NCBI GenBank assembly: GCA_012513545.1
Contig: JAAZCB010000953.1
Coordinates: 1 to 23,991, forward strand
Length of the DNA stretch: 23,991 nucleotides
Source of the DNA: Clostridiaceae bacterium
GTDB lineage: Bacteria; Bacillota_A; Clostridia; Acetivibrionales; Acetivibrionaceae
Direction of reading: 5' to 3'
The translations under genes were made by a program, and so were the position numbers. Positions within the stretch are counted from its first letter, which is position 1. Every line of letters starts with the position of its first letter. The notes beneath the pieces are model-generated. The model was not told where the DNA came from. It did no database searches and worked only from the letters and a program-made list of their open reading frames with translations. Below are positions 16,202-22,787 of this stretch, one piece after another.

Positions 16202-16993
16202 TTAGTTTGTATCCCCCTTCCCCGTAATGCCCGAATGAGCAATAATTACATTTACTCCTCTATTCTGAAGCTCTTTAACGAAATTTTTGTCTGCCAACTC
16301 ATCTGTGATCAATGTGTTAATTTTTTCTATAGGCGCAACAAACGCGGAAGCTACTTTTCCTATCTTTGTATGATCAGCTAACAAAATAATCTCTGAGTTT
16401 AAATTAAAGATTTCTCTATCTGTAGCAACTTCCGGGAGATAATCATTAGTTAATCCCGCATCAAGGCTAATCGCAGCCATTCCGATAAAAACCTTATGGA
16501 CAAATATTTCTTTTAGTGACATTTGAGAAATGTGTCCGATCAAAGAAAGCTCAGATGAACGAAGCACACCTCCAACAACAACTATAGTCAAATCCTTACC
16601 CCATGCCAGTTCGAAACCAAGATTAAGGGCGTTAGTAACTACAGTGAGGTTTTTTTTATTAATGAGATATTTAGCCAAGCAAAATGTCGTTGAGCCTGAG
16701 CCAACAAATATAGATTGGTTGTCGTTAATCAATTTGGAAGCAGCTTGCGCAATTAGCTCTTTTGCATCAATTTCCTCATAGATACGATTTAGAATCGGGA
16801 GATTCCTTGAATCTAGCAAACGATATTTCTCGTTCTGAAATTTTGAAATTATCCCCTCACGCTCAAGCTCATTTAGATCTCTACGAATTGTGATTTCACT
16901 TACATCAAATTTTTTTGCAATGTCTGATATGACTATACTTGAGCCATTTTTCAATAAATCTACTAAACGTTGATGTCGATTATTTTTCTTCAC
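16202..16993 (-). CDS. DeoR-family transcriptional regulator of sugar catabolism
   Basis: 263 residues from GTG. The N-terminal winged helix-turn-helix covers about 5-60, with the recognition region DVSEITIRRDLNELEREG at 30-47, the DeoR hallmark. The C-terminal DeoRC sensor domain, related to phosphosugar isomerases, shows GSGSTT at 98-103, TNALN near 120-124, GGVLR near 141-145 and LADHTKIGK at 205-213, whose lysine is a conserved ligand residue. Such repressors normally respond to a sugar phosphate. GTG at 16993 has CAGGGA seven bases upstream; a TTG three bases earlier is an alternative. The gene faces the amino-sugar operon across a shared control region and is the promoter-proximal gene of the left series, so it probably controls both and itself. 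Confidence 0.92.
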   Translation of the reverse strand: MKKNNRHQRLVDLLKNGSSIVISDIAKKFDVSEITIRRDLNELEREGIISKFQNEKYRLLDSRNLPILNRIYEEIDAKELIAQAASKLINDNQSIFVGSGSTTFCLAKYLINKKNLTVVTNALNLGFELAWGKDLTIVVVGGVLRSSELSLIGHISQMSLKEIFVHKVFIGMAAISLDAGLTNDYLPEVATDREIFNLNSEIILLADHTKIGKVASAFVAPIEKINTLITDELADKNFVKELQNRGVNVIIAHSGITGKGDTN

Positions 16994-17005
16994 CAAAAGA
17001 TCCCT

Positions 17006-17029
17006 GTAAATATCGATGTATATATTTAC
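17006..17029. promoter_or_regulatory. Operator-like inverted repeat at the deoR transcription start
   Basis: GTAAATAT-N8-ATATTTAC, perfect 8-bp arms. Measured from the predicted minus-strand promoter it covers about +1 to +24, the position where a bound repressor would block transcription. This suggests autoregulation by the DeoR protein. Symmetry and position are seen; binding is inferred. Confidence 0.5.
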
Positions 17030-17035
17030 GAGAAG

Positions 17036-17064
17036 ATAATATCACCGCCTCCTCAATTTGTCAA
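17036..17064 (-). promoter_or_regulatory. Sigma-70-type promoter for deoR and the long minus-strand series
   Basis: On the minus strand, a perfect -35 box TTGACA (17059-17064) is followed by exactly 17 bp and TATTAT (17036-17041), preceded by TGA, giving an extended -10. This is the best promoter in the window. The predicted start is near 17029, about 36 bases before the GTG of deoR. Confidence 0.7.
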
Positions 17065-17080
17065 TAAATATTACACTTTA

Positions 17081-17096
17081 TGATATAATAATATCA
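17081..17096. promoter_or_regulatory. Palindrome TGATAT-N4-ATATCA upstream of the deoR promoter
   Basis: Perfect 6-bp arms around AATA, lying 17-32 bp upstream of the -35 box of the deoR promoter. It shares the outer words TGATA and TATCA with the palindrome at 17144-17160, so both may bind the same dimeric regulator. Confidence 0.4.
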
Positions 17097-17143
17097 ATAT
17101 TTGGAGCATATATCATTTATTTTGTTGCTATTATGCCATTATT

Positions 17144-17160
17144 ATGATAATTGTTATCAT
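17144..17160. promoter_or_regulatory. Perfect 17-bp palindrome in the divergent control region
   Basis: ATGATAA-TTG-TTATCAT, 7-bp arms around a 3-bp centre. It lies almost midway between the two promoters, about 100 bp upstream of the plus-strand -35 box. It fits an operator or looping site for the DeoR protein, or an activator site. The regulator is not identified by sequence. Confidence 0.45.
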
Positions 17161-17257
17161 GTTTTTCACAAGAGTAATCATTGATCTGGTGAGGTAATCA
17201 CTTCATCAATTACTTAACTGATCTCTTATTTGTATTTGATAATATGGCAAAAATGAA

Positions 17258-17286
17258 TTGTCTATTATTGTTTTATATATTATTAT
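17258..17286 (+). promoter_or_regulatory. Candidate promoter of the amino-sugar operon
   Basis: TTGTCT (17258-17263), 17 bp, then TATTAT (17281-17286). The -10 box matches consensus in five of six positions and the -35 box in four. The predicted start near 17293 gives a leader of about 40 bases. The surroundings are very A/T-rich, so other placements are possible. Confidence 0.4.
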
Positions 17287-17332
17287 TTGATATAAGTCGA
17301 CTCGAAAATTGAGACATAAAGGAGTGGAATCT

Positions 17333-18394
17333 ATGGATATTGAAACAAACTCAAATTATGTAACTTATCTAGAAATTAAAAGCCAGTACTTAGCTTGGCA
17401 AGAGGCAATATCAATCGCCCAAAAGCACGATCAATCCTTACAATCTTTTTTTTCGATACCCTTTGACCAAGTCATTTTTACTGGATGTGGATCAACATAC
17501 TACCTTTCTCTTGCTGCCGCTTCAATATTTCAACAGCTTACAGGAATATCCTCAATAGGAGTCCCTGCAAGCGAATTGATTTTTTACCCCACATCAATTT
17601 ATAAACCGGGTACAAGAAACCTGTTAATAACAGTTAGTCGATCAGCTGAAACCACAGAAACAATTGAGGCTCTAAAGGAATTCACAAAATATGACAAGGG
17701 GAAATCTATAACCATTTCTAATTATGCAGATAAACCTTTATCTTCTATGGGAAATCTAAATTTTGTGATTCCGGAAGGGCAAGAAATGAGTATTGCCCAG
17801 ACCAGAGCTTTTACTTCGATGTATGTATTTTGTGTAGCTATGGCAACAATTGTGGGACGAAAAGAGATTCTAACCAAATCTTTGTGGGAACTTCCTCAAG
17901 CGTGTAGGAACTTATTTGAGAGTTATGAGGCATTAGCCCAAAAGATTGGGGGAGATTTATCAATCGATCGATTCTATTTACTCGGAAGTGGTCCTAGATA
18001 TGGACTGGCGTGTGAAGGTAATTTAAAGATCAAAGAAATGACCTTAACCCACAGCGAACCGTTTCATTTTTATGAATTTCGTCATGGACCAATGTCAATG
18101 GTTACCCCGACAACGCTTATTCCCGCATTCATTTCGAAAAACAATTGGAGATTTGAGGAGCGTGTAATTATTGAGATGAAACGTTTAGGAGCACAAGTAT
18201 TAACATTTGGCCAAGGTGAGGCGGATGTTAAGATTCCAGTATCCATTCCTGAAGAAATAGTTAATGTGCTATACCTACCCATAATTCAGTTGATTTCATT
18301 TTATAGGGCATTATCAAAAAAATTAAATCCAGATCAACCAACAAATCTTCAGAAAGTAATAAAAATTGAACGAAATGATTTAGGCGCAAATTAA
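17333..18394 (+). CDS. SIS-domain sugar-phosphate isomerase/deaminase, GlmS-isomerase-like (AgaS / NagB-II type)
   Basis: 353 residues with two SIS domains and no glutaminase domain. Domain 1 has TGCGSTYYLS near 50-59 and the phosphate loop SRSAET at 102-107 (usually SxSGET). Domain 2 has LGSGPRYGLACEGNLKIKE at 217-235, EFRHGPMSM at 248-256 and the C-terminal LNPDQPTNLQKV at 331-342 of GlmS-type isomerases. Without a glutaminase such proteins typically deaminate and isomerise amino-sugar 6-phosphates: GlcN6P to Fru6P, or GalN6P to Tag6P. Start: the ATG at 17333 has AAAGGAG eight bases upstream; an in-frame TTG at 17309 lies before that site and is unlikely. It is the first gene of an operon with ROK kinase and NagA. 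Confidence 0.85.
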   Translation: MDIETNSNYVTYLEIKSQYLAWQEAISIAQKHDQSLQSFFSIPFDQVIFTGCGSTYYLSLAAASIFQQLTGISSIGVPASELIFYPTSIYKPGTRNLLITVSRSAETTETIEALKEFTKYDKGKSITISNYADKPLSSMGNLNFVIPEGQEMSIAQTRAFTSMYVFCVAMATIVGRKEILTKSLWELPQACRNLFESYEALAQKIGGDLSIDRFYLLGSGPRYGLACEGNLKIKEMTLTHSEPFHFYEFRHGPMSMVTPTTLIPAFISKNNWRFEERVIIEMKRLGAQVLTFGQGEADVKIPVSIPEEIVNVLYLPIIQLISFYRALSKKLNPDQPTNLQKVIKIERNDLGAN

Positions 18395-18470
18395 ATTCAA
18401 TAATTATATAAAATTCTACGCGCCCTTTTTGATGCTAACAAAGATGGAGTATCAATTGTAAAAGAACAAC

Positions 18471-19460
18471 ATGGAAAGAAAAACATCATACGCTTTAGGC
18501 ATAGATATTGGAGGAACAAACACTAAGATTGGCATAATTGATAGTTGTGGAAATATTTCTGAATTTGTATCATTTCCTACTCAAGCAAACGGCAAAGACC
18601 CGAATCCCTTCCTTGAAAGACTAAATAATAGTATTCAAAATATCCTTTTACTCAATCCTCATCCTCTACTAGGCATAGGTATATCCACACACGGATATTT
18701 AGACAGTGAATTCCTAGGGCCAGTTGTTTGTCATAGCACACCCTCGTTAAAGGATTTTAACTTGCGTGGTTGGGCAGAAAAATTATTTGGTCTACCAGCA
18801 ATTGTAAACAATGATCTTGTATCACATTCGTTAGCAGAATATTATTATGGGAGTGGAAAAGGCTCAAGGAGGTTTCTATGCATGGCTGTGGGAACAGGCT
18901 TTGGGGTTGGTGTAATTATTGATGGAAAACCCCTTCGTCTGGTCGGCGGTACGACAGGAGACGCGGGCAGGTTAATTCTGGATCCTAATGGTCCTAAATG
19001 TAAATATCAAGTCAATGGCTCAGCTGAAGCGTTAATTGGAGTAGCGAATATTGAGCGTCTCGCGAGAAATCTTTATAATAAAAAAGTATCTGCTTACGAA
19101 GTCATTCAAGCCGCAAAAAATAATTCAGACAAGAAAGCCACTCTTATTATCAAAGAGATAGGTGCTCACTTAGGTCATGCACTCTCACTTCTCTCAGCGA
19201 TTTTTCTTCCTGAACAAGTAGCCATAACAGGCGGGATTGCTGAGGCAGGTGAGGTATTACTTCAAGCCTGTTATGAAAAGTTTTTTTTGTTGATGGGGAA
19301 ATATCACCAAATTATTAGTACCGAAAGCCCTCAATTATATCAAGGTATAAAAATTGAATTGGGTAAATTTCGCGGAGAGTCAGGTCTTCTGGGATCAACA
19401 ATCGAGCTCTTCCTAGAAAATGATTCTTTATTACTTCCTGGAAATGACCATGCAGTATAA
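18471..19460 (+). CDS. ROK-family sugar kinase lacking the usual zinc motif
   Basis: 329 residues. ALGIDIGGTNTKIG at 8-21 is the ATP phosphate loop, VNNDLVSHSLAE at 112-123 has the catalytic Asp115, GTGFGVGVI at 141-149 follows, and AITGGIAEAG at 251-260 closes the nucleotide site. The segment normally reading GE-x-GH then CxCGxxGCxE is altered: GDAGRLILD at 163-171 and a stretch ending KCKYQVNGSAE, so the zinc ligands are gone and the sugar-contact Glu/His are Asp164/Arg167. ROK kinases 6-phosphorylate glucose, GlcNAc, ManNAc and similar sugars. In this operon a free N-acetylhexosamine is the likely substrate. The ribosome-binding site is weak, 76 bp after the SIS gene. Confidence 0.82.
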   Translation: MERKTSYALGIDIGGTNTKIGIIDSCGNISEFVSFPTQANGKDPNPFLERLNNSIQNILLLNPHPLLGIGISTHGYLDSEFLGPVVCHSTPSLKDFNLRGWAEKLFGLPAIVNNDLVSHSLAEYYYGSGKGSRRFLCMAVGTGFGVGVIIDGKPLRLVGGTTGDAGRLILDPNGPKCKYQVNGSAEALIGVANIERLARNLYNKKVSAYEVIQAAKNNSDKKATLIIKEIGAHLGHALSLLSAIFLPEQVAITGGIAEAGEVLLQACYEKFFLLMGKYHQIISTESPQLYQGIKIELGKFRGESGLLGSTIELFLENDSLLLPGNDHAV

Positions 19461-19482
19461 ACCGGAATATTAAGGACACCAT

Positions 19483-20640
19483 ATGAATATTTCTATTAGA
19501 AACGGAGACATTGTCACCCCTTTCGAGATACTAAAAAACTTCACTATTGAAATTGAAAACGGAATAATAAAGAAAATATTCCAAAACGAAGGCGCAATTA
19601 CACCAAATTCAGACATAATAGATGCAGCCGGAATGTATATTTGCCCAGGCTTAATTGATATTCATTTTCATGGAGCAATTGGGAAAGATACCATGGATGC
19701 AATTGAAGACAATAATGTCTTAAAACTCCTCGCACAATTTTGTGTAGAACATGGAGTGACTTCTTTTTACCCAACCACATGGAGTCAATCAAAAGAACGC
19801 ATCTATAACATTATTGAGGTAATTAAATCTCTCGAAGGAGATAACAAGGGGGCTCAGATATTAGGTGTTCACCTAGAAGGTCCTTACCTCAATCAAAAAA
19901 ATAAGGGGGCTCAATCCTCCGTTTTTATCAGAGATCCCGAAAAATCCGAATATTCAAGATGGTTAAATTCAGGTGTCGTAAAATTAATAACCTGTGCACC
20001 TGAAATTCAAGGTTGCTCTGATTTTATTCATGCGGCTATAGAAAATGGCATACGTATTTCGGTTGGTCACACGAATGCTTCATTTGAGGAAACAATTCAT
20101 GCCATAGACCTTGGGGCTACACAAGCAACTCATCTCTTTAATGGTATGCCCAGTATACACCATCGCGAACCAGGGGTTGTTACTGCATTGCTAAATGATG
20201 AACGCGTTTTCACACAAATCATTTGTGACGGAATACATCTCCATCCATCCATAATTTCATTAGTTATAAAACTTAAATCCCCCTCACGAACAATATTAAT
20301 AACAGATTCGACCATGGCAACAGGAATTCCTGATGGAAAGTATATTAATAATGGCCAGATAATGATAATAAAGAATGGAATTGTACGAACTTTAGAAGGC
20401 GGTCTGTCTGGAAGTACTGTAACAATGGATCAATCAATAAGGAATTTACTAAAATTTACCAACCTAGAGTTAACTGATGTTATTCAGGCTGCTACAAGTA
20501 CCCCAGCTCAGGAAATGGGATTACTCGGAAGTAAGGGAATTATCCAAGAAGGAGCAGATGCTGATTTTGTGATGTTAAGCAAAGACCTCGTTGTTCAAAA
20601 AACATTCGTGAAAGGTAAATGTCTATTTTCCAAGAATTAA
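19483..20640 (+). CDS. nagA: N-acetylglucosamine-6-phosphate deacetylase
   Basis: 385 residues, amidohydrolase superfamily, full length. The metal and catalytic positions are all present: HFH at 61-63 in GLIDIHFHG, Glu132 in HLEGPYLN, His196 in VGHTNAS, His217 in THLFNGM, and the general base Asp275 in LITDSTMATG. ICDGIHLHP at 247-255 and GGLSGSTVTMD at 306-316 are typical of NagA. It removes acetate from GlcNAc6P (or GalNAc6P, in AgaA relatives) in the cytoplasm, giving the substrate for the SIS deaminase encoded at 17333. AAGGA precedes the ATG, 22 bp after the kinase gene. GlcNAc6P versus GalNAc6P preference is not readable from sequence. Confidence 0.95.
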   Translation: MNISIRNGDIVTPFEILKNFTIEIENGIIKKIFQNEGAITPNSDIIDAAGMYICPGLIDIHFHGAIGKDTMDAIEDNNVLKLLAQFCVEHGVTSFYPTTWSQSKERIYNIIEVIKSLEGDNKGAQILGVHLEGPYLNQKNKGAQSSVFIRDPEKSEYSRWLNSGVVKLITCAPEIQGCSDFIHAAIENGIRISVGHTNASFEETIHAIDLGATQATHLFNGMPSIHHREPGVVTALLNDERVFTQIICDGIHLHPSIISLVIKLKSPSRTILITDSTMATGIPDGKYINNGQIMIIKNGIVRTLEGGLSGSTVTMDQSIRNLLKFTNLELTDVIQAATSTPAQEMGLLGSKGIIQEGADADFVMLSKDLVVQKTFVKGKCLFSKN

Positions 20641-20661
20641 ATCAAAAGAGAGGAGTTTCAA

Positions 20662-21417
20662 ATGGAAAATCGCACAAAAGAATACATAAGCAAAGTCAAA
20701 GTTCTTCTTGATCAAATTGTTCAAGAAGAAACTCCCAATATATTACTAGGGGCAACAATGCTAGCTGATGCATTAGAAGGCGATGGGCGAATTTTTATCT
20801 GGGGAAGTACACACTCATCAACTGCATTACAGGATATCTATATGCGGGCTGGTGGGCTAATGGTAATTAACACAATTTTTATTCCAGGTTTAGAAGATTT
20901 GCATCTACAGCCTTTTGGAATAACAAGCAAGATCGAACGCCTCAGTGGGATTGCAGAAATTGCTTTAGATTACGCACCAATTAGACCTGGTGATGTACTC
21001 ATTGTCGTTTCAGTATCTGGGAGGAATTCTGTGCCCATAGAAATGGCAAAAATTGCCCACGAACGTGGAATTAAAGTAATTGCCGTAACTGGCTTGAGAT
21101 ATTCAACTTCAGTCTCATCGCGACACTCGAGTGGTAAGAATATGTTTTTCTATGCAGATGTAGTATTAGACAATAAAGCTGAGCCAGGTGATGCAATTTT
21201 GACATCAGAAAAAATCCCGACAAAATTTTGTCCGATTTCGGGCATAACCTCCGTTGCAATACTTCAATGTTTAATTGCTGAGACAGTTGAAGAATTACTA
21301 GCGCGGAACATTACGCCTCCAATTTTTATGGCCCAAAATCTCGATGAAGGAGATAAGTATAATCAAACCTTATTAAAGAAATATCAAGAGAAAATTTTCT
21401 ATTTAAAACCTGATTAA
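20662..21417 (+). CDS. Single SIS-domain protein (SIS_2 / UPF0309-like sugar isomerase domain)
   Basis: 251 residues. An N-terminal helical part (about 1-38) leads to one SIS domain: IWGSTHSSTALQDIYMRAGG near 46-65, the phosphate-binding SVSGRNSVPIE at 117-127, VIAVTG at 139-144 and a conserved SGITSVAILQ at 193-202. The type occurs as hypothetical UPF0309 proteins beside phosphosugar and PTS genes; its reaction is not established. It is separate in sequence from the two-domain SIS enzyme at the operon start. GAGGAG precedes the ATG, 21 bp after nagA. It may bind or isomerise a hexosamine or ketohexose phosphate. No further assignment is justified. Confidence 0.8.
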   Translation: MENRTKEYISKVKVLLDQIVQEETPNILLGATMLADALEGDGRIFIWGSTHSSTALQDIYMRAGGLMVINTIFIPGLEDLHLQPFGITSKIERLSGIAEIALDYAPIRPGDVLIVVSVSGRNSVPIEMAKIAHERGIKVIAVTGLRYSTSVSSRHSSGKNMFFYADVVLDNKAEPGDAILTSEKIPTKFCPISGITSVAILQCLIAETVEELLARNITPPIFMAQNLDEGDKYNQTLLKKYQEKIFYLKPD

Positions 21418-21448
21418 TATCAAACTTGAGTATTTATCAAAGGAAATT

Positions 21449-22756
21449 ATGAATACTTTTGGCTCTCCAAGTACAATTCTTGATCGATTATTTACGAAAA
21501 ACAACGACTCAAACAAAGGCCTTTTTTCTATCTGTTCTTCCAATCATCATGTAATTGAAGCCGGTATGCATGTTGCCAAACAGAATGATTCATTCTTATT
21601 AATCGAATCTACCTGCAATCAAGTAAATCAGTTTGGTGGTTACTCTGGAATGACACCTATTGATTTTGTAAATTATATTCGTAACATATCTCTGAAAAAT
21701 AATTTTCCTTTGACTAAGATAATTCTTGGAGGAGACCACTTAGGCCCATACCCCTGGAGAAGTAAGGATTATTCTAGTGCGCTTCAAAACGCCAAGCAAC
21801 TTGTACGCGATTATGTGGCTGCAGGATTCAGAAAAATCCACCTAGATGCTAGCATGCCTTGTTTAGATGATGACCAGGCGTTGAATAAGGAGCTTTCTGC
21901 TAAAAGAGCGGTAGATTTGTGTAAGATTGCTGAAACGACCTTGCAACCTGGAGACGACCTACCTTTGTATGTCATCGGAACAGAAGTGCCAGCACCTGGA
22001 GGACAGACTGGAAGTAATGAAAAGGTTCAAATCACGAGCTACCAGGACATTTCAGAAACAATTGATTTTTTTAAGAGCAGATTTATTCAGGAGAATCTTG
22101 CTTCAGCTTGGGAACGAGTAATTGCAGTAGTAGTTCAACCTGGAGTAGACTTCAATGATTCCGAGATCTTTGAATATGATCGTGCGCAGGTTGGTGAACT
22201 AAAGAGATTTATTAGCTGTTACAACGACAAAGTATTCGAAGCACATTCTACTGATTACCAAACACAATTTAAACTTCGCCAAATGGTAGAAGATAAATTC
22301 TCAATTCTTAAGGTTGGCCCTGCGCTCACTTTTGCCTTCCGGGAGGTCATTTTTGGGTTAGCAAAAATTGAAGAGGAATTACTGCGTAGTAATAATGATT
22401 ATATTCTATCTAATATAATCAAGAGTATTAGTCTAGAGATGGACAGAAAACCGGAGTACTGGAAAAACCATGTTACCCCATCAAATTTTGACATTGAAGT
22501 ATCAAAATTATATGGTTTTAGTGATCGAGTGAGATATTACTGGAACTCACCAGATATAAGAAGTTCAATCTATAGATTAATTTGTAACCTGGAAAAAATA
22601 TCCATCCCTCTCTCTTTATTAAGTCAATTCTTACCTCTTCAATATCATAAAGTTAGGGAACAAAAGCTAAACAACACCCCAAGAGATATAATAATAGATC
22701 ATATTATTTATACATTAGATAATTACTCATTCGCCTGTGGCTTTTATCAACCTTGA
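21449..22756 (+). CDS. gatZ: GatZ/KbaZ/AgaZ-family protein (tagatose-bisphosphate aldolase accessory subunit or ketohexose-phosphate 4-epimerase)
   Basis: 435 residues, the usual length. Family blocks are GLFSICSSNHHVIEAGM at 24-40, QFGGYSGMTP at 61-70, GGDHLGPYPW at 94-103, HLDASMPCLDD at 131-141, VIGTEVPAPGG at 175-185, VVQPGVDF at 228-235, FEAHSTDYQT at 263-272 and LKVGPALTFAFRE at 287-299. In E. coli this protein is the non-catalytic partner of the class II aldolase GatY/KbaY. No GatY/KbaY gene is in this window, so it probably acts alone. Stand-alone relatives from thermophiles have been described as fructose/tagatose 4-epimerases, which would turn Tag6P into Fru6P. AAAGGAA precedes the ATG. 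It is the last gene of the plus operon. Confidence 0.87.
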   Translation: MNTFGSPSTILDRLFTKNNDSNKGLFSICSSNHHVIEAGMHVAKQNDSFLLIESTCNQVNQFGGYSGMTPIDFVNYIRNISLKNNFPLTKIILGGDHLGPYPWRSKDYSSALQNAKQLVRDYVAAGFRKIHLDASMPCLDDDQALNKELSAKRAVDLCKIAETTLQPGDDLPLYVIGTEVPAPGGQTGSNEKVQITSYQDISETIDFFKSRFIQENLASAWERVIAVVVQPGVDFNDSEIFEYDRAQVGELKRFISCYNDKVFEAHSTDYQTQFKLRQMVEDKFSILKVGPALTFAFREVIFGLAKIEEELLRSNNDYILSNIIKSISLEMDRKPEYWKNHVTPSNFDIEVSKLYGFSDRVRYYWNSPDIRSSIYRLICNLEKISIPLSLLSQFLPLQYHKVREQKLNNTPRDIIIDHIIYTLDNYSFACGFYQP

Positions 22757-22787
22757 CCATTAAATTATCGTTAACCAATTTTCCAGA
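22757..22787. other. Short convergent gap without a visible terminator
   Basis: Only 31 bp separate the stops of the plus-strand gatZ and the minus-strand lacD gene. No inverted repeat followed by a T-run is seen on either strand, so transcripts from the two sides may overlap. Confidence 0.4.

Larger units (their letters stand above)
16994..17332. promoter_or_regulatory. Divergent control region between deoR and the amino-sugar operon
   Basis: A gene-free, A/T-rich stretch of about 340 bp. It holds opposing promoters, three operator-like inverted repeats described separately, and further partial symmetry: GTGA-GGTAA-TCAC at 17189-17201 and a direct repeat GTAATCA at 17174-17180 and 17194-17200, spaced 20 bp (about two helical turns). 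No small gene with a ribosome-binding site was seen in it. Confidence 0.6.

Noticed and set aside
17309..17332. TTG start that would extend the SIS enzyme by eight residues
   Set aside because: The AAAGGAG ribosome-binding site lies inside this extension and is correctly spaced for the ATG at 17333.
18395..18470. Remnant gene between the SIS and ROK genes, since one frame gives an EF-hand-like Asp-rich stretch
   Set aside because: It is too short, has no start signal, and the frame simply runs on across the ROK gene start.
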